Translations under genes and position numbers: made by a program
The notes under the pieces: model-generated
What the model saw: only the letters and a program-made list of their open reading frames with translations
The model's database searches: none
What the model was told of the DNA's origin: nothing
From: Nitrososphaerota archaeon
GTDB lineage: Archaea > Thermoproteota > Nitrososphaeria > Nitrososphaerales > Nitrosopumilaceae
Assembly (NCBI GenBank): GCA_028867755.1
Contig: JAGWFT010000001.1
Location: forward strand, 226,727-290,726
DNA length: 64,000 bases
Direction of reading: 5' to 3'
Shown: positions 26,873 to 35,594 of the stretch, piece by piece
How positions within the stretch are numbered: the stretch's first letter is position 1
How the letters are laid out: every line of letters starts with the position of its first letter

Positions 26873-29014
26873 ATGAGCGAAATTATATTAAGAATTGCAG
26901 AGGCGTCACAACGACATGTAGGCAAAGGAATTGCCGTAGTTGATCCAAAAGTTGTTGAAGGCAACAACTGGGAAACAGGCAATATCCTGGAGCTAATAGG
27001 GAATAGAAAAAGCCATGCAAAGCTATGGCCAGGCTCTGCCGAGCAATATGGGACTGGAATCATAAAGATAGATGGAATCACAAGACAAAACATTGGTTCT
27101 GGAATAGGAGAAAAAATTTCCATAAAGAAAGTTGATGCACAGAAAGCTGAACAAGTTACACTCTCTCCAATTGAAAAGCTAAGCGCCGAAGGCCTGCAAG
27201 AATACATGCAAGCAAATTACATCGGGCATGTATTGACTACTGGGGATACTCTTATAGTAGCTACACAACTTGGTGGAAAAACCCAACTCGTGGTAACAAA
27301 CACTGCACCATCTGGTAAACCTGTCATAGTTTCCGAGAAGACTGAGTTCAAGCTAGGATCGATGACAAAAGCCATTGACAACTCAGTCCCTAGGATCACA
27401 TATGATGATCTGGGTGGCCTCAAAAATGAGGTGCAGAAGATACGCGAGATGGTGGAACTTCCCATGAGACATCCTGAATTGTTTGAGAAGATTGGAGTTG
27501 AGGCACCCAAAGGAGTACTGCTTTATGGACCGCCAGGCACTGGAAAGACACTGCTAGCAAAGGCTGTTGCAGGTGAGACAAATTCTCACTTTATCTCAAT
27601 TAGTGGACCTGAGATAATAGGCAAATTCTATGGTGAGAGCGAGGAAAGATTGCGTGAACTATTCAAGCAGGCTGAAGAAAATACTCCAAGCATAATTTTC
27701 ATAGACGAGGTTGACTCGATCGCGCCAAAACGGGAGGAAGTAACAGGCGAGGTGGAAAAAAGAGTGGTATCGCAGTTGTTGACACTAATGGACGGAATGA
27801 AATCAAGGGGCAAGGTAGTAGTAATTGCTGCCACTAACAGGCCAGACTCGATTGATCCAGCACTTAGAAGACCTGGCAGATTTGATCGTGAAATCGAAAT
27901 AGGAATACCAGACACTGCTGGAAGAAAAGATATACTTGATATCCATACGCGCGGAATGCCGCTTGATGAAAAGGTAAAGCTTGAACAAATTGCCAAGGTG
28001 ACTCATGGATTTGTTGGAGCTGACCTTGAGATTCTTGCAAAAGAAGCTGCAATGAGATCTCTGCGAAGAATATTGCCTGATATTGATCTAGAAGAAGAAA
28101 AAATTCCAGCAGAAGTTTTGCAAAGAATTGTGATTACTGAAAATGACTTTAAAGATGCACTAAAAGAGGTTCGACCATCTGCGCTAAGGGAAGTTCTAGT
28201 TCAGGTGCCCAATGTTACATGGGAAGATATTGGTGGATTAGAATCGTTAAAGGACGAGCTTCATGAGGCAGTAGAGTGGCCTCTAAAACACAAAAATGCA
28301 TTTGAGTATACAGATGTCAAGGCACCAAAAGGAGTACTGCTTTATGGACCACCAGGCACTGGAAAGACGCTAATTGCAAAAGCAGTTGCCTATACAACAG
28401 AATCTAATTTCATAAGCATCAAGGGCCCAGAATTGCTCTCAAAATGGGTTGGCGAATCAGAAAAAGGAATACGCGAGATCTTCAGAAAAGCACGTCAGGC
28501 TGCACCATGCATAATATTTCTCGATGAGATGGATTCTCTAGCTCCTAGCAGAGGCTCTGGCAGTTCAGATTCAAACGTTACAGAAAGAATAGTATCACAA
28601 CTCTTGACAGAGATTGATGGTCTTGAAGAGTTGAATGATGTATTGGTGATTGGAGCTACCAACAGAGTGGACTTGATAGACAGCGCATTGCTAAGACCAG
28701 GCAGATTTGACAGAATACTTGAAGTATCATTACCAGACCCAAAGGGGCGCGAACACATCTTTAAGATACACACAAAAAACAAGCCAATTGCAAGCAACAT
28801 AGATTTTGCAAGATTGGTAAAGATAGCTGATGGATTCAGTGGCGCAGAAATTGAAGGTGTATGCAACAGGGCTGCAATGAGTGCAATAAGGAGATACGTT
28901 AACAATGGAGAAAAATCGGTCAAATCAATAAAGATAACTCAAGAAGACTTTGAAAATGCAATAGAAAAATTGCGACCAAGAAAGATCAATCCACTACAAG
29001 CTATGACATTATAG
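26873..29014 (+). CDS. CDC48/VCP-type AAA+ ATPase
   Basis: 713 aa with double-psi barrel N-domain ([15 protein letters not shown]) and two AAA+ modules. Each has Walker A ([30 protein letters not shown]) and Walker B ([26 protein letters not shown]), with arginine-finger region [10 protein letters not shown] and [10 protein letters not shown]. Hexameric unfoldase that extracts and unfolds proteins, probably feeding the proteasome. Length and domain order are normal. The C-terminal tail is short and lacks an obvious HbYX motif. Confidence 0.96.
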   Translation: MSEIILRIAEASQRHVGKGIAVVDPKVVEGNNWETGNILELIGNRKSHAKLWPGSAEQYGTGIIKIDGITRQNIGSGIGEKISIKKVDAQKAEQVTLSPIEKLSAEGLQEYMQANYIGHVLTTGDTLIVATQLGGKTQLVVTNTAPSGKPVIVSEKTEFKLGSMTKAIDNSVPRITYDDLGGLKNEVQKIREMVELPMRHPELFEKIGVEAPKGVLLYGPPGTGKTLLAKAVAGETNSHFISISGPEIIGKFYGESEERLRELFKQAEENTPSIIFIDEVDSIAPKREEVTGEVEKRVVSQLLTLMDGMKSRGKVVVIAATNRPDSIDPALRRPGRFDREIEIGIPDTAGRKDILDIHTRGMPLDEKVKLEQIAKVTHGFVGADLEILAKEAAMRSLRRILPDIDLEEEKIPAEVLQRIVITENDFKDALKEVRPSALREVLVQVPNVTWEDIGGLESLKDELHEAVEWPLKHKNAFEYTDVKAPKGVLLYGPPGTGKTLIAKAVAYTTESNFISIKGPELLSKWVGESEKGIREIFRKARQAAPCIIFLDEMDSLAPSRGSGSSDSNVTERIVSQLLTEIDGLEELNDVLVIGATNRVDLIDSALLRPGRFDRILEVSLPDPKGREHIFKIHTKNKPIASNIDFARLVKIADGFSGAEIEGVCNRAAMSAIRRYVNNGEKSVKSIKITQEDFENAIEKLRPRKINPLQAMTL

Positions 29015-29027
29015 CTTATATGATTAA

Positions 29028-30104
29028 ATCAAGTTAAAAGAAACAACGGCAAAAGAAGCAATTCTGTATCAAAAACTACCTGACGACAAGGTAAGGTGTA
29101 CAGCTTGTGCTAGGTATTGCGAGATTGGAAAAAACCAGATTGGTCTTTGTGGTATAAGAGCAAACAACAACGGCAGACTTGATCTTTTGGCTTATGGAAA
29201 AGTAATAACTGGTCATGTTGACCCAATCGAGAAAAAACCTGTAACACATTACAGGCCTGGAACCAGCATATTTTCCATTGCTACTACGGGCTGCAACTGG
29301 CTTTGCAAATATTGTCAGAATTATGATATCAGTCAGAGAAGGAAGATTGAGGGAACCGATATGACGCCTGAAGAGGTGGTAAGCATGGCTAAAAGCTCAG
29401 GCTCTCAAGGCATTGCATACACATACAACCAACCATCGATCTTCATCGAGTTTGCAAGAGATTGTGGTGTAATTGCAAGAAGAAATGGATTATTCAACAT
29501 ATTTGTATCAAATGGTTACGACACCCCGGAGACTGTACACATGATGAAAGAGTTTCTTGACTGCATAACAGTAGACTTTAAGGGAAATGCAGAGCCGCAA
29601 TTTACACGAAGATATGTCGGCGTTCCAGATCCTCAACCTATCTTTGATACTCTCAAGGAAATAAGAGACAAGACAACAATTCATGTGGAAATCACTGATC
29701 TAATAGTCCCCCAGGTGGGCGATGACTTGGAGCATGCAGTTAAACTTTGCAAATTTATTTATGATGAATTTGGGCCTGACATGCCAATTCATTTTCTAAG
29801 ATTTCATCCAGATTACAAAATGATGGAATTTGAATCAACACCAATCAAGACACTTGAGAAACACCATGCAGTGGCAAAAAAAGAGGGCCTCAAGTATGCC
29901 TATCTGGGAAATGTCCCAGGACATCACCTTGAGCATACGTATTGTCCAGAATGCAAAAAAATTGTAGTAAAAAGATATGGCTTTGATATCCAAGGATGGT
30001 ATCTTGATGATAACAACAACTGCAAGTTTTGTGGTAACAATATACCAATAACAGGAAAGCTGACAGAAAATTACAAGCAGAACAGATTCCAGTTTGTGTT
30101 CTAG
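29028..30104 (+). CDS. amrS: AmmeMemoRadiSam-type radical SAM enzyme (PFL-activase-like)
   Basis: Radical SAM protein with CX3CX2C cluster motif in TGCNWLCKYCQNYD, followed by YTYNQPSIFIEF and VSNGYDTPE typical of AmrS. The canonical start is TTG at 29187, but the same frame upstream encodes the family's conserved N-terminus (EAILYQKLPDDKVRC, TACARYCEIGKNQIGLCG) with its own cysteines. That region, from 29028, has no ATG, GTG or TTG; an ATG at 29020 lies in another frame. I extend to 29028 and flag either a non-canonical start or a one-base frameshift. It follows cdc48 closely. The C-terminal CPECKK and CKFCG form a zinc-ribbon-like pair. Confidence 0.85.
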   Translation: MKLKETTAKEAILYQKLPDDKVRCTACARYCEIGKNQIGLCGIRANNNGRLDLLAYGKVITGHVDPIEKKPVTHYRPGTSIFSIATTGCNWLCKYCQNYDISQRRKIEGTDMTPEEVVSMAKSSGSQGIAYTYNQPSIFIEFARDCGVIARRNGLFNIFVSNGYDTPETVHMMKEFLDCITVDFKGNAEPQFTRRYVGVPDPQPIFDTLKEIRDKTTIHVEITDLIVPQVGDDLEHAVKLCKFIYDEFGPDMPIHFLRFHPDYKMMEFESTPIKTLEKHHAVAKKEGLKYAYLGNVPGHHLEHTYCPECKKIVVKRYGFDIQGWYLDDNNNCKFCGNNIPITGKLTENYKQNRFQFVF

Positions 30105-30790
30105 AGTGCAACAGCTCTAACAGGGGAGCCAGTAGCGCCCTTTAGCTTGAGGGGCAATACTGTGAGCTTGAAAGTAGTCCTTTTGATCCTGTCAAGATTA
30201 CACAGGTTTTCTAAAATCAAAACATTGTTCTTCAATAATACATGATGGGCAGAATACTTTGAATCCTTTCCCAAATCAATGCTAGGCGAGTCTATGCCTA
30301 TGAGATTAATTTTCTTTTCTGAAAGATACTTTGCTGCACTTGCTGAAAGCCCTGGATTTTTTGTGAAATAGTCCTTTCTTGTTATGTTTTTTGCCCATCC
30401 AGTCCTGAAGATTATGGTTGAATTTGGTGATATCTTGCCATTTCTTGCCTCAAAGGCAACAATATCGCTTTGGGTGATTGACCCGTTAGGACCCTTTTTT
30501 ATATTGCATAAAATTGCAGTGGTAATCAACCGGCTAAGGGGAATGCTGTCTATCTTGAACCCTTTTTCTATAAAGTGATACGGTGCATCAAGATGGGTCC
30601 CAGAATGAGAACTAAAGAAAATTAATTCAAGATTGTATCCGTCGGACTTTTTATCTGCCCATGAAATGAATTGAGGGCGTGGAGAACCTGGAAAACTTGG
30701 AAGCTTGTTTGAAATTTCAAGTGTTAGGTCAATTGGTTCCACCAAATTAATTGGAACTGGTGATAAATCAATTTTGATATTCATAACCAA
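30101..30790 (-). CDS. cyclase/kynurenine-formamidase-like metal hydrolase
   Basis: 229 aa of the cyclase family (Mn/Zn-dependent amide or lactone hydrolases). The diagnostic motif HSGTHLDAPYHF supplies the metal-binding H-x-G-T-H-x-D-x-P-x-H ligands. LTLEISNKLPSFPGSPRP at the N-terminus and LIGIDSPSIDLG are also typical. Substrate unknown; tryptophan catabolism is not implied by the neighbours. Its stop overlaps the amrS stop by 4 bases. Confidence 0.85.
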   Translation of the reverse strand: MVMNIKIDLSPVPINLVEPIDLTLEISNKLPSFPGSPRPQFISWADKKSDGYNLELIFFSSHSGTHLDAPYHFIEKGFKIDSIPLSRLITTAILCNIKKGPNGSITQSDIVAFEARNGKISPNSTIIFRTGWAKNITRKDYFTKNPGLSASAAKYLSEKKINLIGIDSPSIDLGKDSKYSAHHVLLKNNVLILENLCNLDRIKRTTFKLTVLPLKLKGATGSPVRAVAL

Positions 30791-30821
30791 AGGTTAAATA
30801 TTGTGCGGCGAGAATTACTTT

Positions 30822-31079
30822 ATGCCAACTACTTACATCTTGATAAATTCTGATCTAGGTTCTGATATGGAGATAATTCAGAAGATAAAGGACATGCTGA
30901 GCAAGGAAAGCTCTGTAAAATATGAGGTTCAGGGAGTCTATGGTGTTTATGACATAATAATCAAGATCAGTGCAAACTCGATGGATCAGTTAAGAAGCAT
31001 GATAACTGATAAGATAAGAAAGATAGACAAGGTCTACTCTACCCTTACAATGATGGTAATAGAAGAGCAGGAAAAGTAA
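30822..31079 (+). CDS. stand-alone Lrp/AsnC ligand-binding (RAM) domain protein
   Basis: About 85 aa starting MPTTYILINSDLGSD; no DNA-binding domain. The alternating pattern (AYILI-type strand, helix IIQKIKDMLSK, VYGVYDIIIKISANSMDQL, helix, STLTMMVIEE) matches the RAM domain of Lrp/AsnC regulators. Such single-domain proteins form oligomers that bind amino acids. The frame extends 7 codons upstream to TTG 30801, but ATG 30822 is preferred. It diverges from the cyclase-family gene. Confidence 0.8.
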   Translation: MPTTYILINSDLGSDMEIIQKIKDMLSKESSVKYEVQGVYGVYDIIIKISANSMDQLRSMITDKIRKIDKVYSTLTMMVIEEQEK

Positions 31080-32228
31080 CTAGTCTCTTTTCAGCGCGTC
31101 AATTACCTGTAAAATCTCTGATTCTGTATTGAAAAAGTGCGGCGAAGATCTAATCACTTTCTTGGAAAATATCTCTCGCACAGCAAGTATCATGTTTTCC
31201 TTTTCAAGCCTCTTGACTACTAATTCGGGGTTCTTGCCCTCGATGGCAAAAGAGACTATGCTTGTTCTCCTGTTGTCCTCTTGGGGTCCAAACAGGGTAA
31301 TGCCTCGCATCCTTGATAGCTCCTCACGCATCATGTTTGCAAGTTTGATGTTTTGGCTTCTTATCTTATCAATGCCTATCTTGAGAAGAAAGTTCACAGA
31401 TGCCTCAAGCCCTGCAGCTCCTACCCAATTGCGAAATCCTGCCTGAAACCTTGCAGGCATTTCCTTGTGGACTATCTTATTATCATGAAAAATTGCAGAC
31501 TCACCACCCACCTGTAGTGGCTCTATCAACTCGCTTGATTCTTTTTTGCAAAAAAATATTCCCATGCCCATCGGGCCACACAACCACTTTGAGCCATTAA
31601 AAGACATGAAATTGCATTTTATCTTGTTTACATCAACATCATTGATGCATCCAACCGTTTGCGCAGCATCAATAAAGTAAGGTATGTTTTTTTCTGCAAG
31701 ATAGTTGCCTATCTCTTCCACCGGAAGGATTGCCCCGGTGTTAAACAACGCATGGCTTAGGACAACAAGCTGTGTGTTGTCATCTGTCATCTTCTTTAAC
31801 GAGTCAAGATCAAAATATCCAGTCTCATCAATAGATATCTCCCTTAGCTCTATTTTTTGACCAGCCCTTACCCAAGGATAGTGGTTTGCAGGATGTTCAT
31901 GATTTGAACCCCGTGTTATGATGTTGGATTTTGGCTTGAATTTCATACCATTAGCTACAAAGTTTATCCCATCAGTCACGCTTTGCGTTAGAATTACTTC
32001 TTCATGGCTGCACTTGATTATCTTTGAAATTGATTTACGCAGGTTGTTAAGCCGCTCTTTTACATAATTGTCTGACAATTCAGAATCAGGGCCATATTCA
32101 TTATATTTTACCAGAAAATCATTCATTGTTTCTATGCCAGTTCTTGGCATTCGTGATGTGGATGCATTGTTTAGATAAATTCTAGCCCGGTAGGGAAATT
32201 CTTGTGCAAAGTCAGAGCTCAAGTTCAT
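31080..32228 (-). CDS. class V aminotransferase / cysteine desulfurase-like
   Basis: 382-aa PLP enzyme. YLNNASTSRMPRTG at the N-terminus, TQSVTDGINFVANGM, FIDAAQTVG and the PLP lysine in FNGSKWLCGPMGMG match the SufS/Csd-like class V fold. An obvious active-site loop Cys of a group II desulfurase is not evident, so desulfurase, selenocysteine lyase or another lyase remain possible. ATG at 32228; the 5' end overlaps the frame of the divergent gene, which probably starts later. Confidence 0.8.
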   Translation of the reverse strand: MNLSSDFAQEFPYRARIYLNNASTSRMPRTGIETMNDFLVKYNEYGPDSELSDNYVKERLNNLRKSISKIIKCSHEEVILTQSVTDGINFVANGMKFKPKSNIITRGSNHEHPANHYPWVRAGQKIELREISIDETGYFDLDSLKKMTDDNTQLVVLSHALFNTGAILPVEEIGNYLAEKNIPYFIDAAQTVGCINDVDVNKIKCNFMSFNGSKWLCGPMGMGIFFCKKESSELIEPLQVGGESAIFHDNKIVHKEMPARFQAGFRNWVGAAGLEASVNFLLKIGIDKIRSQNIKLANMMREELSRMRGITLFGPQEDNRRTSIVSFAIEGKNPELVVKRLEKENMILAVREIFSKKVIRSSPHFFNTESEILQVIDALKRD

Positions 32229-32254
32229 TATTATATTACAATTTGGTACCTATT

Positions 32255-32869
32255 GTGTTGTTTAAAAATCATAACAATGAATCTGAGAATTCTCCAAAAT
32301 TAAAAGACATTCTTTCACAAGTACAGATTAACTCTGTTTTGTATTCTGATCCATTTCTCAAAGCAGGATTCATATCAAAACTTGTCAGTGAGATGAAAAC
32401 TGATGTATTGTACTTGGATCTTGATTTGTTGTACAGTGGATATGTCATATCTGGCACAATCCCGTCACAAGAAAATCTTATCTTGTATCAGCCTTCTGAG
32501 CATACAATTAGCGATATACTAACAAAAATTTTAGTCAAGGCAAGTACGTCTCAAGTGCTAGTCATAATAGACTCAATCAATGGTCTCTTCAACATATTAA
32601 ATCACAAAAAAGAAGTTGGAAAGGTGGTAGCCTCAATTGTTGTGCTACTTGCAAGCATCACCCGTGTTACCAAATCATATATCGTCATATCCAGTATGGC
32701 AAGATACAAAAAAGAAGAAGGTTGGGTTTTGTCTCCAACTGGAAAACGATTCATCGAGACAAAAAACAGCAAGAAAATTTTGCTTGAACAGGGAAAGGAA
32801 GGAATCATTGTAAATCTTTTGGATGATTCAAGCAAAATTTTGCTTCCAGCAAGCTCTATTCTGATCTAG
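32255..32869 (+). CDS. RecA/KaiC-like protein lacking a P-loop
   Basis: About 205 aa. TDVLYLDLDLLYSGYV and VLVIIDSINGLFNIL look like core strands of a RecA/RadA fold, with the second acting as a Walker B-like strand. No GxxxxGK[S/T] motif is visible at the expected N-terminal place (SVLYSDPFLKAGFISKL). The longest frame begins at 32204 but would overlap the divergent aminotransferase; GTG 32255 or TTG 32258 is more likely. Function unknown. Convergent with the parvulin gene. Confidence 0.55.
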   Translation: MLFKNHNNESENSPKLKDILSQVQINSVLYSDPFLKAGFISKLVSEMKTDVLYLDLDLLYSGYVISGTIPSQENLILYQPSEHTISDILTKILVKASTSQVLVIIDSINGLFNILNHKKEVGKVVASIVVLLASITRVTKSYIVISSMARYKKEEGWVLSPTGKRFIETKNSKKILLEQGKEGIIVNLLDDSSKILLPASSILI

Positions 32870-33141
32870 TCAAGTCTCTTGATTATGTGATATCCAAACT
32901 GTGTTTTTACAATATCAGAAATTTGGCCTTTTTCCAATGTAAATGCAGCCTTCTCAAACTCTTTTACCATGACACCACGTCCAAAAAGACCCAAATCCCC
33001 ACCTCTCTTTTTTGAGACATCGATTGAATACTGCTGGGCAAGCTTTGAGAAGCTCTCGCCGCTTGATAATTTTGTTTTGATCTCTTGAGCCACACTCAAC
33101 TTTTCTACCAGTATGTGCGCACAGTGAATCTTGGTTACCAT
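32866..33141 (-). CDS. parvulin-type peptidyl-prolyl cis-trans isomerase
   Basis: A single-domain PpiC/Pin1-like PPIase of about 91 aa: HCAHILVEKLSVAQEI, FSKLAQQYSIDVSKKRGGDLGLFGRGVMV and FGYHIIKRLD are the parvulin core. It has no signal peptide, so cytosolic. ATG at 33141 is preferred over the two-codon longer frame. Stop overlaps the convergent RecA-like gene by 4 bases. Nitrososphaerota commonly have such minimal parvulins. Confidence 0.92.
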   Translation of the reverse strand: MVTKIHCAHILVEKLSVAQEIKTKLSSGESFSKLAQQYSIDVSKKRGGDLGLFGRGVMVKEFEKAAFTLEKGQISDIVKTQFGYHIIKRLD

Positions 33142-33196
33142 TATCAACAGGTTGTTGGCAAATTATAAAAAATCCTCGGTCAAAACTAAGTCTCTT

Positions 33197-33214
33197 ATTC
33201 TAAGTTTTTAGAAT
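33197..33214. promoter_or_regulatory. short perfect inverted repeat upstream of the ferredoxin gene
   Basis: ATTCTAA and TTAGAAT flank the 4-base GTTT. Two GTTATAA strings follow (33238 and about 33259) and a TATA-like GTTATATTAAG lies at about 33284, some 30 bases before the ferredoxin ATG. It may be an operator, or a terminator for the parvulin side. Confidence 0.3.
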
Positions 33215-33315
33215 GAGCCGATCAAAATCTAACACTGTTATAAAATTCCCAAACGCCGTTATAACATCGATTTTCTCAGCAAGTTATATTAAGATCTGTT
33301 CGCGAAGTACTAAAC

Positions 33316-33615
33316 ATGCCAGTTGGAATTATTCCAGATATCGGCGAACAAATGTGCATAGGATGTGCACTCTGCGTAGAGATTTGTACATCACTAGGCC
33401 CAGACGTATTAAGAGTAAAACCAGTAGAGGGCTGGAAGAGAGGTAAAGCATTTGTATTTTATCCAGAGAGATGCATCTCAGACGGTGCATGCATCGGCGT
33501 TTGCCCAACAAAGGCAATCTTCTGGATGAGACCAATGGACTTTACTCCAGGACAGCCAGTCCCACTATACAGAAACTCTGTATTCGTCAAAGGTTGGACT
33601 GAACTAGTCGAATAG
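33316..33615 (+). CDS. two-cluster ferredoxin-like 4Fe-4S protein
   Basis: 99 aa electron carrier. The first cluster motif is CIGCALCVEIC (CX2CX2CX3C). The second is CISDGACIGVCP, where the second Cys position is Asp, so it is CX2DX2CX3C. Each motif is followed by a strand-rich segment, and the C-terminal part (MRPMDFTPGQPVPLYRNSVF) is longer than in minimal ferredoxins. Asp-ligated clusters are known in Pyrococcus ferredoxin and can convert between 3Fe and 4Fe forms. ATG at 33316 with a TATA box about 30 bases upstream. Confidence 0.88.
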   Translation: MPVGIIPDIGEQMCIGCALCVEICTSLGPDVLRVKPVEGWKRGKAFVFYPERCISDGACIGVCPTKAIFWMRPMDFTPGQPVPLYRNSVFVKGWTELVE

Positions 33616-33693
33616 GTCTAACATTAACTCCTTTTTATTATTCTCACCCTAACCTTCGGTTTCTAAATATATGGAATGGAATAATCTCTAGCA

Positions 33694-34188
33694 ATGAGCA
33701 AACCAGGAAATCTCTGGAGAAAAGTACACGGCAAAATTGCAAAAAAACCTACCAACTTTAGTTGGCTACTTGACAACGAGCTTGCTGGTAGCGGGATGCC
33801 AACCACACCATCAGAAATTAACTGGGTGGTAAAGCAGGGAGTCAAATCAATAATTACAATGACAGAAGAATCCTTGCCGGATTCATGGGTGAAAGATATC
33901 AAGTACTTGCACGTGCCAACAGAAGATCTCTCAGCTCCTGACATGGAACAAATTGATCAAGCAGTAGAGTTCATCTACGAAAGAATTCAAAATAATGAGC
34001 CTGTCATGGTTCATTGTGCTGCAGGGATAGGAAGGACTGGGACCATACTGGCGTGCTATCTTGTAAAGTATAACAAATTATCTGCAAAGGACGCTATAGA
34101 AAAAGTGCGAAAAGAAAGACCAGGTTCGATTCAATCCGAATCTCAGGAACTAGCAATCAGCCTGTATTACAAGCATATTCACATGTAG
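33694..34188 (+). CDS. dual-specificity-type protein phosphatase
   Basis: 164 aa of the cysteine-phosphatase fold. The P-loop HCAAGIGRT is at residues 107-115, giving nucleophile Cys108 and phosphate-binding Arg114. The general acid Asp probably lies in LHVPTEDLSAPD (about 72-83). FSWLLDNELAGSGMP at the N-terminus matches archaeal DUSP proteins. Substrate unknown: phosphoprotein or a small phosphate ester. ATG at 33694. Convergent with a small gene, stops almost touching. Confidence 0.88.
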   Translation: MSKPGNLWRKVHGKIAKKPTNFSWLLDNELAGSGMPTTPSEINWVVKQGVKSIITMTEESLPDSWVKDIKYLHVPTEDLSAPDMEQIDQAVEFIYERIQNNEPVMVHCAAGIGRTGTILACYLVKYNKLSAKDAIEKVRKERPGSIQSESQELAISLYYKHIHM

Positions 34189-34344
34189 CTACTCTGGTAT
34201 TGATGTAGTTACCATCTTTCCATTTTCAAGTTTGATGAAGAGGTATCTGTTATCCTTGAAGATCAAGGTTATCTCGTTGTCTTTTTCAGACTTGTCTTCA
34301 ACTTCAAGCAATTCCTGTCCTCTAACACCGTCGAATTTTGCCAT
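34189..34344 (-). CDS. small conserved-looking protein, 51 aa
   Basis: An ATG at 34344 opens a 51-codon frame ending at 34189: MAKFDGVRGQELLEVEDKSE, then NEITLIFKDNRYLFIKLENG and a short tail. It reads as a small beta-sheet protein and packs exactly between the phosphatase stop and the next gene, 29 bases from the neighbour's stop. That supports it being real. Family unknown; possibly co-transcribed with the 180-aa gene upstream. Confidence 0.65.
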   Translation of the reverse strand: MAKFDGVRGQELLEVEDKSEKDNEITLIFKDNRYLFIKLENGKMVTTSIPE

Positions 34345-34373
34345 GATGTCACTCTGGTATTTCCATTTATATC

Positions 34374-34916
34374 CTATTTGGTGATTTCAATCTCTATTTC
34401 TTTAGAGTTTGACTTGGTATCAACTTCATCGGCATAATCATGCTTGAACCAGGAGACATAGACCTCTGCTCCAATCTTGTGTTTTCCAGGGCCAAGCTCA
34501 GATGCCTTGATCTCCATTTTCTCATCAAAATCAAGAAGCATCTGTTGTGCTTCTGTTTGATTTACTGGTATGTGTGGTTCAAAGTTCTTGGATATCTGTA
34601 CCCAGACCTTCTTTTCTGCCATCTGGGTAAGCTTTGGATTTCTTGTCCAAAAAAGAGCTGCCTTTTTGTATGTATCAAGCGAAGTTCCTATCTCACGTTT
34701 TCTCAATCCGCCTGAGTAGAGCTTGACGCCGTACTTTAGCTTGAATACGTTATCATGCTTGTTGTATGCTCTTTCCCAATTTTTTTCATTGAATGCTTCA
34801 CGAAGCCCTCCGGTCACGGAGAATTTCACGTTTATTGTTATGTTATCGTCCATGCTGAATTTATCAGCAGTTTTTTCTAACAAAACCTCACCAATTGCGT
34901 TCTTTTCGTTTGTCAA
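34374..34916 (-). CDS. conserved hypothetical protein, 180 aa
   Basis: Charged soluble protein. A beta-rich start (IGEVLLEKTADKFSMDDNITINVKFSV) is followed by helical and beta segments ending in KIGAEVYVSWFKHDYADEVD and EIEIEITK. No cysteine, signal peptide or membrane segment is seen. It might be an immunoglobulin-like or beta-sandwich protein; I do not recognise it. Divergent from rpo11 with a short intergenic gap. Confidence 0.6.
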   Translation of the reverse strand: MTNEKNAIGEVLLEKTADKFSMDDNITINVKFSVTGGLREAFNEKNWERAYNKHDNVFKLKYGVKLYSGGLRKREIGTSLDTYKKAALFWTRNPKLTQMAEKKVWVQISKNFEPHIPVNQTEAQQMLLDFDEKMEIKASELGPGKHKIGAEVYVSWFKHDYADEVDTKSNSKEIEIEITK

Positions 34917-34962
34917 CTCTTCGTAATGATTTATATCCTCAATAAGTATTTTTTTGACTTAC

Positions 34963-35244
34963 ATGGACGTTCAGGTTAAAAAGTCTTCTTCAAGGGAAGT
35001 TCTGTTAGATATACAAAAATCTGACATAAGTACTCTATACATCGTCCAACACGAATTGCTCAAGGACTCTGCAGTGGAATTTGCAGGTGTAGTGCTAAGA
35101 CATCCACTAACCAAAGAATTTGCAATGCGTGTAAATACGTCCAAGGGCAATCCGATCAAGGAAATTGAAAAGGCTATCAAGGCCGCAATAGATTATTCTG
35201 ATGAGATAAAAAAAGCAATTAATTCAAAAATTAAAGGTGCGTAG
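34963..35244 (+). CDS. rpoL: RNA polymerase subunit Rpo11 (RpoL)
   Basis: About 93 aa alpha-like subunit that pairs with Rpo3 in RNAP assembly. The conserved pattern is present: HELLKDSAVEFAGVVLRHPLTKEFAMRV, then NPIKEIEKAIKAAIDY. ATG 34963 fits the usual start; the frame also has a start three codons earlier (34954). It is followed directly, with stop and start adjacent, by the TFS gene. Confidence 0.93.
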   Translation: MDVQVKKSSSREVLLDIQKSDISTLYIVQHELLKDSAVEFAGVVLRHPLTKEFAMRVNTSKGNPIKEIEKAIKAAIDYSDEIKKAINSKIKGA

Positions 35245-35559
35245 ATGAAATTCTGCCCCAAGTGTAATGCTAGGCTTAAGCTAGCTGACTCAGAGTCTGA
35301 ATTTGTATGTCCTAAATGTGGTTATAGCGAGAAAGGTACCAAGGCAACAAAACACGCAAAGGCAGAGGACCGCTCTACAATCAACATACTTGATGAAAAA
35401 GAGAAAAAAGAAACATTGCCTGTCATAAAGATCGAATGTACAAAATGTGGTCATAACGAAGCTGTATGGTGGATGCTTCAGACCAGAAGTGCAGATGAGC
35501 CCACCACTCAATTCTATCGTTGTGTTAGTTGCAGCTACACTTGGAGAAATTACGCATAA
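35245..35559 (+). CDS. transcription factor S (TFS, TFIIS/RPB9-like)
   Basis: 104 aa transcript-cleavage factor that rescues backtracked RNAP. N-terminal zinc ribbon CPKCNAR...CPKCGYS, and C-terminal ribbon CTKCGHNEAVWWMLQTRSADEPTTQFYRCVSC with the acidic hairpin DE that stimulates cleavage. It overlaps or abuts rpo11 (next base after its stop), so the two form an operon that continues to PCNA. Confidence 0.95.
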   Translation: MKFCPKCNARLKLADSESEFVCPKCGYSEKGTKATKHAKAEDRSTINILDEKEKKETLPVIKIECTKCGHNEAVWWMLQTRSADEPTTQFYRCVSCSYTWRNYA

Positions 35560-35594
35560 AGTTTAACTTGAACGTACTAGAGATGTGAATAAGT

